This document shows positions 1 through 10,574 of a stretch of 64,000 nt of DNA, piece after piece. Source of the stretch: Hofstenia miamia. Lineage: Eukaryota; Xenacoelomorpha; Acoela; Hofsteniidae. Location: the NCBI GenBank assembly GCA_900660155.1, contig CABFPE010000119.1, forward strand, positions 1,214,151-1,278,150. Reading direction: 5' to 3'. The notes under the pieces were generated by a model that saw only the letters and a program-made list of their open reading frames with translations, searched no databases and was not told where the DNA came from. Both the position numbers and the translations under genes were made by a program. Position 1 is the first letter of the stretch; each line of letters starts with the position of its first letter.

Positions 1-11
1 ATATATATATA
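1..11. repeat. (TA)n microsatellite, left edge
   Basis: The window opens inside a TA run, which is resumed at 174-194 on the other side of a small inverted-repeat element. The element therefore sits within a TA tract. Confidence 0.8.
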
Positions 12-173
12 GTAAAATCTGCAATTGAAGGCCATGACCTTTTATTTTTCAACCTCCTAGCTAGGGTGTCCTTCAATTACAGGTGGCCTTCAATTACAGG
101 GTGGCCTTCTATTTTTCAACCTCCTCGCTAGGGTGGCCTTCTATTACAGGTGACCTTCAATTACAGGTTTTAC
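12..173. mobile_element. Short TIR element (Tc1/mariner-type MITE) with internal tandem repeats
   Basis: The left end GTAAAATCTGCAATTGAAGG is matched in reverse complement by the right end, which reads GTAAAACCTGTAATTGAAGG, with only two differences. The interior is two imperfect tandem copies of a roughly 70-bp unit built from phrases such as CCTTCAATTACAGGTGG and TTTTTCAACCTCC. Both sides are TA-rich, consistent with the TA target site of Tc1/mariner elements, but the TA tract prevents proof of a target duplication. No coding capacity is present. Confidence 0.5.
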
Positions 174-194
174 GGTATATATATATATATATAC
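174..194. repeat. (TA)n microsatellite
   Basis: About ten TA units directly follow the TIR element. Confidence 0.85.
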
Positions 195-635
195 TCAATG
201 CGCGTTTGCTGTATATGATACTGTATTGCTAACCGGAACGTGTTAAAAATATTATATTTGTCTTTAGAATCACACACATTGCTCATATGCCACTTTACTG
301 GGAAACTGAAGATTTATCTTTGTTATTGAATCTTACTACTTTCTTGAAAAGAATTCCAATTATATATAAGGCCCTAAGCCCAAAACAAAATTTTCTAGAT
401 GGTTTTCTTAACCATAGTCATTCGACCCCATGGTAATTCAAAGGCTTAAAACATAAAAATAATATTTAATACTCAATAGTTCCTGAAAAATATGGTACTG
501 CGAGAATTGAATTCGCCAAATTTTATGTAGATAAGCGAACTATAACAAAATTTTGATAACCTCTAAGTAAAAATATAATTTATCAGCACTAAGCATCTTG
601 GCATCAACGCATGACCCCAATGTTCGTTAGTGTTA
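195..635. other. AT-rich DNA, nothing recognised
   Basis: No repeat, splice-bounded frame or inverted structure was found here. Confidence 0.5.
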
Positions 636-908
636 TCAGTAAGTTTTCAAGGTTAATGAAGGTCGTGCAAGCCTTTTACAGAAAAAGAAGTAGCTACGGT
701 AAATTTTTGCCTTTATAGGCTTTAAGCAGTTAGCCGGCCTGATTATTTGAATGTTAGTGGTGGGGAAATCTTGATGACTTTTAGAAATTGGAATTTTCAT
801 CAAAAAACAGCTAATAATTCCAAGTACTGAAGGAAGGCAATACTCTTCACCACACATTTTTACAGCATCTACCAATTGAGGTGTCAGATCCCAAAACTTC
901 CAATATTC
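636..908 (-). other. Coding-like open stretch, unknown
   Basis: A minus-strand frame is open for about 90 codons, which is long for DNA of this composition. Its first part reads EYWKFWDLTPQLVDAVKMCG and continues EEYCLPSVL, with balanced codons; the later part is lysine/phenylalanine-rich and looks less coding. A possible acceptor (TCTATTAAG) precedes the frame, but no strong donor follows. I do not recognise the family. It could be a remnant of a transposon or gene, or chance. Confidence 0.15.
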
Positions 909-2741
909 TTAATAGAGTTTGAAATAATTATTTGGAAATGCGAACATGATAGTTTGTAAGCTGCACTATGGGGATTAGGGCTAAGTCATAAACATAACCT
1001 AGCTGACAGTACATTATTAATGACTGATTTTGTATCAAATATTTTACAAGACTTAAATTTGACAAGATTCGAGAATAGCAGCGTATTTTTGGTAAATAAA
1101 AATAAAAATAATAATGATGGAATTTTCATATTTCTTGATTAATTTAATGGATGATTATCATAAACAAAGCAGAATGCATTGAATGGGAAAAGCAATTATT
1201 AATTTTCATGGGAATGTCCCTAATAAATTGTGGAAGTAATAAAGGTTTTCCACAAATTCACTTGATGATGCATGCTTCCAAGTGAATTAATATTTTGTAG
1301 CCTTGTATTAAAAGTTTGATACTTGCGCACTATAGTTCTTAGAGGAATGCATTCGTATTCGGATATCTAAAATTTATTCAAAAGCATTATGAACAAAATC
1401 ATCAATTCATTTAGTTATGTCTTTATGTAAACTTTTTAAAGAATTTTAAGCTTTCTCCCAAAAGTAGCAAATTTGAAAATCGTAAACTGACTAAATTAAA
1501 ATAATAAATACTAAGGAATCAATAATAATAACATATTATATTTTGGATTTTTACAATAAATAAAAATTCACCTAACTCTTAACTATAATTATTAAAACTT
1601 AATGGATTTTGATTTCCTGATGCTGATTATCATTGACATTCTTTCCCTTAATGTCATTTAAACTACGGATTTTGGTCTATGCTTTCGAAATGATTCAAAA
1701 ACGGACGTGAATTTATTAGAATTACTGACTTCATTAAATATGACAAATTAATATTTTTTAGGTTGGATCTTAAAGAATTGATCCTTATTAAGGACGTTAA
1801 TAGACTTGCCTGCATGCATTGTGGATTTGTATTTAATTTGTAAGTAAAAATATGAAACCTAGAAGTATTCAAAATATGACATTAGTATTTATATTCTAAT
1901 TATTTTTTTTTGATTAATAGAGGAGTAAACTTTCTAGGCTAAAGTCAAAACTGATTATCCGATTGCTAAGAAATTGAATGAAATTATAAATCTTGATGGC
2001 CTTTGCTTCATATTTGTATATTATCGTGTGATACGAAATAGCCAGTGCACATAAAGGCGACCCTCATGAAATTGCAATTATGTGATTTTTATTTTGAAAT
2101 ACATTGTTATTCTAAGCAGACGTAAGCACATTGCATTTTTCATAGATTTTTACGTAGTCTTATTGCAATTTGATTCTATAGTTTCATACTAAAAAATTGA
2201 TAATCGGTTAATTATCTCATGTGGGTTATCAACTATTTCTGATAAATAACATAATTAGAACTTGTTTTATGTTAAATTTTATGTTCAAGAAAATAGTGTT
2301 TAATTCGGTTATTGCCTTGTGTAAATATTTGAATGCGGTGAAAAAATCTATCAAAAGCATTACAATGGGGAATAAAGATGTAGAATAACTAATGAGAAAG
2401 ATATTTGATGCGGTATTGCACTCTTAATCAACCGAGCACTCAAATTTTATTCGACATATAACTACATTTACACTTCATTGGTTAATCTCAACTACTTTAT
2501 ACTATTCAGCGGAATAAATTCCTATTTGCATTAATGCTCTTTTCTGAAAGTCAACATCTCACAGTTCTTAAAACTCTGAATGCACGTCAAAGTGAAAATT
2601 TTGAAAACCATTTTGGGAGAATTGCAAAGTACCTTTTAATAAAGATAAACTTTAATCGCTTTATCCTGCATTAAATATATTTTATGAATATTGAATAATT
2701 TCATGCGTTTTAATCAGAAATTTCGCTCTTGGTCATAAAAC
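909..2741. other. AT-rich DNA, nothing recognised
   Basis: Only short chance hairpins are seen, for example TTCACTT..AAGTGAA near 1258-1287. There are no exon-like islands or terminal repeats. Confidence 0.5.
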
Positions 2742-2812
2742 CATTTACTGTTCAATTTTATTAGTCTGCGATCTCTTCGAAGCAATTGCTTCATCAAGTA
2801 AAACAGTAAATG
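2742..2812. repeat. 71-bp hairpin with 11-bp perfect ends
   Basis: CATTTACTGTT at the left is exactly inverted as AACAGTAAATG at the right. Inside lies a second palindrome around TTCGAAGCAATTGCTTC. The two-level fold resembles a tiny foldback element or an excision remnant. No clear target duplication flanks it. Confidence 0.4.
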
Positions 2813-3503
2813 TCAATTTCTCTTAAATGAACGTTGTTGTGTTTTTCTTAAATACAGACTAGTGTTATGGGAAAACGTTTAATGTTTTCTACACTAACAT
2901 TTTGAAGTAGGTATGATTTAAATGTAGTCAATATTTATAGTGGTAGCAAAGACAGAGTGTATCATTCATTATCACACTAAAATAGAGCTGCAAATGGGTT
3001 GAGTCGACTCATGAGTTTGGTGAATCGGGTTATGTTTTGACAGCAAAGGGTTGGCTTGAACCAGTTAAGTTTTCAAAAAATGCGTTCGAGTCAGTTGATA
3101 ATATTAACTAAATTTATAATATGAGCTTGTTTACATTAAAATATGTTATGTTATGTCAGTAAAGTAAGTTTTAGTTTTGGTTTCTCAGTAAATCAAGTGC
3201 ATTGATCTACACTACTTAGAAACATATTTACTTAAAATTTGAATTCATCAGGTGAGGGAGACGTGTATTATGGGAGTTGGCTGAAAATTGTGCATAGTTG
3301 CGTCTAGTTGGGTTGAGTACGATCAAGTTTTGAAACATGTATTGGGATTGAGTTCTTTTTTGTAAAAGCTGTTTCGTTTTGGTTAGGCAGTATATTTGGT
3401 CAGACGATTATTACTACTTAGTTCAATTCAGGGCTTCTGTACCGGTTTGGTGATTCCAATTTTTATGTGATCATTTTCCCTTAGTCACTGGTCTCTAAAG
3501 GAC
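2813..3503. other. AT-rich DNA with scattered GGGTTGAGTC-type words
   Basis: Phrases such as GGGTTGAGTCGACTC (about 2997-3011) and GGGTTGAGTACG (about 3310) recur in loosely similar form near 35070 and 46880. This suggests remnants of a diverged repeat. No coding region was seen. Confidence 0.25.
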
Positions 3504-3742
3504 GGGACGTTCAGGGGCCCAGCGAGAAAAAATATATGATGGGGGTGCATTAGCAAAATTGCTGCCCCTTCAATAGTGACAACTAGATTCGTCTCAGTTT
3601 ATTTCTTTAAGCCTACTATAGTATAGTGCATTCTCTATAGCCAATATAATAATTAACAAATATGCAAAATAATATATAAGACATAAATGAGTATGTTTGG
3701 TGACTGGCGTATATTAAAACATTCAGCTCTACTTGAAAAACA

Positions 3743-4024
3743 ATGATAGAAAATCTATACAATTTGAAATTCAACTTAGTTTTTCATAAGGTAGGTTCAC
3801 TCTTGTTACCTTTGTTACAAACGCAAGTTGGTCAAAAAATGTACCTTGAAATTGATCAGCAAACATGGGAAAAATCAAATAATGCTCTCAGTCAAGCACT
3901 ACGATTAAATGCCCTGGAAAATATCAATGCCAGAGCAGTTTTACCATCTCTTGATCATGCAAATGTTTGCCTTTGTTTTTTAACTATCGTAATTATAGAT
4001 TTCCTAATGTTGACAAAACGATAA
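3743..4024 (+). other. Open frame with weak alkaline-phosphatase-like segment
   Basis: This is a 93-codon frame starting at ATG. Residues about 37-67 (QTWEKSNNALSQALRL..) follow the spacing W..(A)..L..AL.L..L..N.A+.V seen at the N-terminal helix of animal alkaline phosphatases, just before the GDGM metal site. That site is absent: the frame reads SLDHAN there. A possible acceptor (ACAAACGCAAG) lies inside the frame at about 3816-3826. It may be a decayed exon captured in the hAT-like element, or chance resemblance. Confidence 0.15.
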
Positions 4025-5100
4025 AAATATCTTGCATGTAGTCTAAAATTACATTCTATATTCGTTACAAAACAATTTATGCTTCAAAGCAAAAGTCTAT
4101 CTCACGCAATCTTATTGAAATTTATCATGTAAAATTAAAATCATTAAATGTCCCCTACCCTAATTCAATGGTAAAAATGTTTCTGCTAAAAGTCTATGTA
4201 CATAAGCAAAACTTAGTTGATAAATTATTATGATGTGAAAACTTCAACTCCACATATAAAAACCCAATGACTGTTTCTTCAATTGTAATGATAAGTTTAT
4301 ATTACACTACCCATTTTCAAATGTACTTTCAAATATATTTCGCAATATAAGAGCAAAAGGTTTTCTAGTCAATCATCACTCATCATTGTTTTCAACCAAT
4401 TCTTTATCATTCTGAGCTTACTACGAAATCATTTGCTGGAAATAACAGCCACATGAATGCAAATGCTTCACCAAGAAAGTGGAAATATGTATTTTCTATT
4501 CTGACTTTCACTAGGCTGAATATATTTTTGACCAATTTTTAGTGGTATATTAAAATGGTAGTTGAAAGCAAAATAAATCATGTCAAATACAAAGTAATAC
4601 AAAGATGAGATTAATAAAACATAGAAGTGGTGCACAGAAGGGAGCTTCAAAATCGACTTTGATTGGTTAAATTAAACCATTTTCGCCAAAAAATTAAAAT
4701 AATTTAGAAAGGTTTATTTTTGAATATTTTGATAAATTTCGTGGGCTTAACTGTGATTTTGGTCACTTATATGATCACAACAGAGATTTCCCCTATTAGA
4801 AAATTCTACATACGTCCCTGAAACAGGATAGAAAATTGAGATTGACTAGGTAATGATTGGGAAATTAAAACCTTGGGTTGTATTGCAACTTGTTGATTCT
4901 TCTATGGCATCAGATAAAAATCAGTTAGACCTGCTAAACGTTAATGATATTCTCAAGGCTAGAACTAGAAAGACAGATTAGTAATAGAGAATTTATTTGT
5001 AAACTTTCTGAATTGAAAGCTGTTTAGAAAAAAGGTTAAATAGAACTATTTAGCCCTACTAAACGAGTTCCTTTAAAAACTAATTAAACTTCATTTAAGC

Positions 5101-6777
5101 CAGGCTTGCAAATGGAAGTAAAATTGTTTTCTATTTCTATTCCATTTCCACAACTATTTCAAAAGCATTTCCATAATTTTCCATAAATGTCCAGTTCTTT
5201 CCATAACTCTTAGAACTAGTGATTATGGTTCTGCAGGACAAGTATTTCGCTGGTCCTAGTCCAACGTAGTTTAATTGGATTTCGCCCTAGTCATGTACTA
5301 GCCACGTCACACAAACCTTTGGGACAGTGGGCCTTCATAACTCACTAAAATGACTATAAGTTGAACAAAAATTACTATTTGTTGGAGCTACTAATGCATA
5401 AATAATAGAATTTTGGAATACTGTTGAACCTTACCTCAACCAAGGATATTTCAAATTTCCAGAATTGTTCACAATAAAAGTACACTTTTAGAGAATAAGA
5501 TAAATAAATAAATTTCATCTACGTATGGCCACAATATATTGCAAAACTCATGTAGTAAACTGTTATGTATCACTAACATTCTGTAAATTATTGAGTTGTT
5601 GCTACACCGTAAGAAGATGCACCAATATATTGGTCATAACAAAATTGCTATTTGATATTAGATGTCACAAATGGGACTATATATCCATATATATGCTAAT
5701 GTTCTGGTCCTTTAGCAGGCTGTAGCCGCGTCCAACCGTTGGCTATGTTCACAGACTTTGTTTTACGCCCAAAATACCAGCTAAAATTCATTTCTGAAAG
5801 TACTAGTGATGTCTTCTTGATTATTAATGCATTAATGCATGTATAAGAGTATTAGTTAATACGAAAGGCCACATTTTTCCCCAATTTGCATTCATTATCA
5901 GACATTTACATGCTGCCCCTGCAACACAAAATGGATGTGAAAACCTTTTTATTGTATGAGGAAATGCTATTACCGATAAAAAGCAGCTCAGTCCAGTTCA
6001 TGTTAACAAAATTTTAGTTATTTGGATGTCCAAATTTTTTTAACATTATGAAGAACAATTTGTTTCCATGTTATATATTTCTATTGTTGTTTTTAAAACT
6101 TAGACATTTTCACGATTTTCTTTAATTGTTCAAAGTATGAGCATGCTTGAATCTTTGCATTGCACTTAGTAGTAGTAAAAAACGTTGACTACGGCGAAAA
6201 ATCACGGCTAACAGCTGGATGCGGCTAAAAGCTTAAAGCCAACTGCTAGATACGTCCAAAGGCTTATGGCCAATTCCCTTTAAGAACAAAATTTATTTTT
6301 CACACGGCTACTCCTAAGAAAATTGAATTGCCACAGAACACTAACTTAGGCATTGAAGCTAGAACTGCTTTAGTTGTAACAGTGTGCTGAGCAATTATTC
6401 AGTCAATGTGGTCTACATTAACATAATTTTGACTTGTATTCGTCATGTGTTCTTTTGAATTCTCTTGTTCATGTAGAGATTACTCAAATAAAAGAACTTT
6501 TTAAGACTGACTATAGCCTTATAGTTTATACAATTAAGTATCTTCAATTTTGGAGAAAGTGTTCAACACTCTGTATGACTCAAACGTATTTTGGTTATTA
6601 TAATACAATTTTTACTGTTCTTAAAACATTTATATTTTCTTAAGCACATTTAGGGTTTGTTAAACTTTTTCTATGGTCTGTTTTTTGAATTTTTATTTCC
6701 ACAAATTTCCATTATATTTCCATTTCACAATCTGGAAATGGAATGGAATGGATAGGTTCATGTCCATTTGCAAACTG
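5101..6777. mobile_element. Nested hAT-like element, 1.7 kb
   Basis: The left end CAGGCTTGCAAATGGA matches the reverse complement of the right end, CAGTTTGCAAATGGA. The flanking octamers ATTTAAGC (5093-5100) and ATTAATGC (6778-6785) agree at 6 of 8 positions. Subterminal regions on both sides are rich in TTTCCAT words. There is no transposase frame. The element is interrupted by the insertion at 5697-6343. Confidence 0.55.
5697..6343. mobile_element. hAT-like element related to the copy at 32240
   Basis: The left end TAATGTTCTGG and right end CCACAGAACACTA form degenerate TIRs. Internal phrases (TTTTTAAAACTTAG.C.TTT, TTTTCTTTAATTGTTC, TGACTACGGCGAAAAATCACGGCTAAC) are shared in the same order with 32240-32595, so the two are copies of one family. 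This copy is longer (647 versus 356 bp). The flanking octamers match at only 5 of 8 positions. Confidence 0.55.
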
Positions 6778-7093
6778 ATTAATGCTAATCTTTTGTTTAA
6801 ATTAGAAGAATAGAAAAAATGAAATAGGTCGAAAATTTAGATTTTGTGTCACACTTGTAATGACTGAGATTCAAGAATTACACTTACAGAGAAAACACAA
6901 ATCACTTATTCAAATATATATTTCAAAAAATGTTGAAAGAGATAGACTGACAGCATTGTCAATTTAGAAAATGAGTGGAAAATTAAATGAACGCAACATC
7001 TGTTAAATGGTCATTTTGCTGCCCCCTGAGAAAAAATATTGGGGGGGTGCATCACCCCCAGCACCCCCGGGTAGCTGGGCCCCTGGGGACGTT

Positions 7094-8741
7094 GCTAGTC
7101 ATTACTACACTTGTTCGTACTTTGGATTAACCAAGGCTAAGAAAGTTTCAAACCAATCTAGACAAAACCGTGTAACTGCAATGGTCAAATTCAGCACAGA
7201 TCCCACCACTTTCACTTTCAGAGCATAGGTTCGTCAAGGGGTCCTTTTGAAACACTATTTTTATACTCTTTGCATAATGGACTTCAATGGGCTTTAAATG
7301 ACAAAATGCAGCCTTCCAGTCTCCTCGATCACATTAGAAATGTTTTCAGTAAATGTAAATATATTTCTGTAGTTCAAATTTTCTATACCATTAACATTGC
7401 CATTGCCATGTCTACATATGCACGAATAAACATCGATATGCTCAAGACAAGTACCCAACAACATTAAATATTGAACGTATGAGCACATATTAACGAGTGA
7501 GTTGTTAACTTTTAACAAACCATATAAGGGCGTACGAAAGCATTTTGCTATCACCACACACCCTGTTTCCTAACAAGAACTGATAATTTTATGGAGAGTG
7601 AATACACTGAATAAGCATGAACAATAAAGCCCGCATAAGTTGTATTTTAAAAGAAATTGCAAGGAGTGCCACTCCTATCCTACTTCTGTCCGCAAAATGT
7701 GGATATTTGAATTGCGTTACTTAGAATATGGTTTTTGGAAAATTTTCATTGCGATTTCACTGTCAACATCGCCTACATTTGGGTTTATGAGCGCCTAGAG
7801 AGCATTCACAGGTGGGGAATAAAATTTTATGCTTACAATTCTTACAAATTATTTTTTAGTCAAGAGTAAAATTATAAATTTCAATTTTTATTGGGAATTC
7901 AATTTTCCTATAAACTTCTGATCAGACTTTTAATTTCGTTTAATGGACTGTCTAGGGGCTCATTGAAAAGTAACCCTATTACTACTTCCTTCATTCAAAA
8001 TACACACAAATTTCATATTGAAAACATTTCTTGGATATTGAAGTATATACTTGCGTAAATCGCATTTTCCCATTGATTATCATAAACACTTCATCAATGA
8101 ACAGGAATTTCTTCAAAATTCATCCATCAGTATTCCTAAAAATTTTCTCAAATCCAAAGCGATGCGTAATAACTATTGCTTTCTAGTGGAGAATACAAAA
8201 AATAATTATTAGTATTCTTTACCTTAAGAAGCCTATAAGCAGGTTCTTAGGATGTGAATCGAACTTTTAATTAAAATATTAACATCATATTTGAACTTGC
8301 AATAGAGAAAATAAATTACGTTTGCTTGCGAACATTGTGGAGGTCTCCAAATGATCAAATTTCAAGTTTTGAACACTTAAAATATAAAAGCAAATTGCAT
8401 ATATATATAGGTGATTTAATTATATTATACAAAATTCAATGAATATTTCTAGCACTTGTAAAAAATACTTTTCCTAAATAGTGAAATCGAACTAGTTTAT
8501 TAGTGAAGAAAATTTATTGTCAACAAAATATTAGTAAGATCCTAAAATATTAAACATTGGCAACCAGGTCCAAATAGAATACAATAATAATGAAACTGAA
8601 AAATTGCAGAAGTCCAGCACATGGTAATCAATTAATCTCAGTCCGATTGAGGCTATGGTCTTTAACATGTACGATTTCTATATTTTACCAAAATATTAAA
8701 TTCAATATTTCTTTGACATTTTTTTTGAAGATAGTTACACC
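7094..8741. other. AT-rich DNA, nothing recognised
   Basis: Short open frames at 7270-7557 overlap on both strands and lack splice signals or recognisable motifs. Confidence 0.45.
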
Positions 8742-8749
8742 AAGAGCAT

Positions 8750-8920
8750 CAGGGGCGTATCCAGGATTTTGAAAAGAGGGGGGGGGGACAAAAATTAATG
8801 AATGTATTAAGAATTGATGTTTGAGTGCACTTTCCTTCTTCATAAACTTATGTGTTAATATCATATCTCTCAGAGGGGGGTGGGGACATTCTCCCGTGTC
8901 CCCTCTTGGATACGCCGATG
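8750..8920. mobile_element. hAT-type MITE, GGCGTA family
   Basis: The left end CAGGGGCGTATCCAGG is inverted at the right as CTTGGATACGCCGATG. The flanks AAGAGCAT (8742-8749) and AAAAGTAT (8921-8928) agree at 6 of 8 positions. It contains a run of ten G residues just inside the left end and a GGGGACA..TGTCCCC pairing near the right. Relatives lie at 21184, 23226 and 50187, with partial copies at 15105, 26637 and 63814. It ends about 200 bp from the RGS exon. Confidence 0.6.
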
Positions 8921-9130
8921 AAAAGTATTAATAAACATTAAAATATTACAAGTTGCACATATTTCTTACAAATTGTAAGAAAAATGTGCGCCATAAAACT
9001 TTATGGGCCATATTCCTATTGAAAAAATCAATGTAACATTTGATAGCTCGCTTTCTTGTAAGTTATATTGGATTTGATTAATTCATTGGGAAATTTTAAT
9101 TGCTATTTATAAGGTATAATATTAACTTAC

Positions 9131-9192
9131 TTCTAGTGCTCATTAGGCGATCGAAAGAAACTCTCCAATCACATAACTCTTCTTCTGTGGGT
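9131..9192 (-). CDS. Internal exon of an RGS-domain protein (RZ subfamily, RGS17/19/20-like)
   Basis: RGS proteins accelerate GTP hydrolysis by G-alpha subunits at the plasma membrane. The 62-bp minus-strand exon has the acceptor TTTTCTATTTAG and the donor GTAAGT. Only one frame is open: one leading base, 20 codons (PTEEELCDWRVSFDRLMSTR), one trailing base. Known RZ proteins read NPTxEEVxxWxxSFDKLM at the start of the RGS box, and their exon also ends just after this motif, before AGR.xFREFLRTEYSEEN. Trp, SFD and LM are all kept. The upstream exon (30366-30458) supplies the two bases TT that complete the first codon (Leu). The next exon, carrying the core of the RGS fold, was not found below 9131 and probably lies beyond the window. 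Other RGS classes are possible, but SFD.LM favours RZ. Confidence 0.72.
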
Positions 9193-9469
9193 CTAAATAG
9201 AAAATTACTCATTACCGATATATACTATCTGCCAATTCCATGTTGTTTATGTTTGCTTTGAGTACACAATAGTAACAGAACATTCCCTTTGGTCTAGACT
9301 TAATCTCGTCTTTTGACAGAAAGTGTCATTATCAATTGAATCTCGTTTATTAAACAGAAAAATGCATTAAAAAGCAGAATCACTATTGAAAAAGAAAACA
9401 GCTGGAAAAACTGAAGCCATCAAGAATTATGTAAATGTATTTGTAAACAATATCTGTTAAACGAAAATC

Positions 9470-9545
9470 GGCCCGTAGCTTAATCAATTGAGTAAGTTGA
9501 ATTGATTTGTAAAGCAATCTATGACCCAGGGAGGTCAGGTAACTT
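9470..9545 (+). repeat. tRNA-like head, possible SINE
   Basis: GGCCCGTAGCTTAATCAATTG resembles a tRNA 5' region with an A-box (TAGCTTAATCAATTGAGTA). A D-arm CTTA..TAAG, a weaker anticodon arm ATTG..CAAT and a GACC..GGTC T-arm can be drawn. The 3' acceptor strand does not pair with the 5' strand and the T-loop lacks TTCGA, so this is not a functional tRNA. A decayed tRNA-derived SINE is the likeliest reading. Confidence 0.3.
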
Positions 9546-9927
9546 AGCTTGTTATCTATGCCAGTATAATGCTACTACCAATAAAATCTTGTGGATATCA
9601 ATCAAAGATGTTCTTGAATTTGATAATTTCATATAGATTGGAAATAAGTAATCTTGAAGATATTTTTTCTTCAATCTTGATGAGATTTGCAATGTATGTC
9701 TTAGATCTTTGTAATGTATCTCAAACTCACTGATATTATTATATTTGATAGTTTATAATCACAATGAAATAAAATCATAGCGTATAGCCAGTTTGATTGA
9801 ACAGAAAGGTTGGCTCTATACATGACTTCATTCATGCTGAAAAATTATCAAATTTGTGTAACCATCACCAGCACATGATCAACAACGTCAATTCACATCA
9901 CCTTGTGCAGTTTATCTCACAATGAGA

Positions 9928-9969
9928 TAACTAGGGTTAATTAAACCCTTGTTTTAGAAACCCTAGTTA
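9928..9969. repeat. Hairpin TAACTAGGGTT / AACCCTAGTTA
   Basis: Perfect 11-bp arms flank a 20-bp loop. The right arm overlaps the start of the direct repeat beginning at 9964. Confidence 0.5.
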
Positions 9970-10088
9970 CAAAATTTAACTTCGTAAATTTTGATAGTTT
10001 ATTTCAGTTTAAACTATTCATACCAACATTTACTACTTTTGAAACTAAATTTTTGTGTTGAAAAAATAATATTCTCTTAGTTTTGCTA
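9964..10088. repeat. Direct repeat, copy 1
   Basis: This 125-bp block shares nearly 90% of its bases with 10449-10574, including TTTAAACTATTCATACC and TTTTTGTGTTGAAAAAATAA. The copies lie 485 bp apart. It may be a decayed tandem duplication, or the flanks of an insertion in between. Confidence 0.7.
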
Positions 10089-10448
10089 CAACTTCTAACT
10101 AGCAAACATATCTGTAGTCCAGAAAAAATATGGTCCAGTCGGTCTTCCCTATAGCCTATTTTTACGGCCTTGTGCAGCATAGGGCTAATGAAGAAGAATT
10201 TCTCAGAAAATAGTGTACTGTAATGGCTATGTTCAGCACGTTACAATGCCACCGACAAAAATTCAACTCCAGCAGGACCCTTGCCCGTCACAGTCAAAGG
10301 CTCAACCGGCACATTTACAACTGTGTGTCAATAATTGGTAGAATATTGTTTGATAAACAGTAGTGATTATATACTGTAGAGTGTATTTGTATTAACTAAC
10401 ATGTTTAAATACATAATAATAAACAGTATCGTGCAGCCTTAGAATGCA

Positions 10449-10574
10449 TAGTTACAAAATTTAACATCTGATAATTTGGATTGTTTATTACGGTTTAAAC
10501 TATTCATACCAACATTAACTACTTTTGAAATTAAATTTTTGTGTTGAAAAAATAATATTTTCTTAGTTTTGCTA
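10449..10574. repeat. Direct repeat, copy 2
   Basis: Partner of 9964-10088. The 360-bp spacer contains a relatively GC-rich part (10220-10325) with no recognised product. Confidence 0.7.

Larger units (their letters stand above)
3512..7085. mobile_element. hAT-like element, 3.6 kb, perfect 8-bp target duplication, with nested insertions
   Basis: The left end CAGGGGCCCAGC (3512-3523) is exactly inverted at the right end (7074-7085). Each end is followed inward by a related stretch containing GGGGGTGCAT and TGCTGCCCC words. The flanking octamers GGGACGTT at 3504-3511 and 7086-7093 are identical, the hallmark of hAT insertion. No hAT transposase (no dimerisation-domain-like frame) was found, so the element is non-autonomous or an eroded composite. 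It encloses another hAT-like element (5101-6777), which itself encloses a third (5697-6343). The inner target duplications are less well preserved than the outer one. Confidence 0.7.

Noticed and set aside
5430-5478. Minus-strand segment with a strong donor (GAG|GTAAGG) and possible acceptor
   Set aside because: Two frames are open and neither resembles the RGS-core exon expected here. It also lies inside the nested hAT-like element, so a false exon is more likely.
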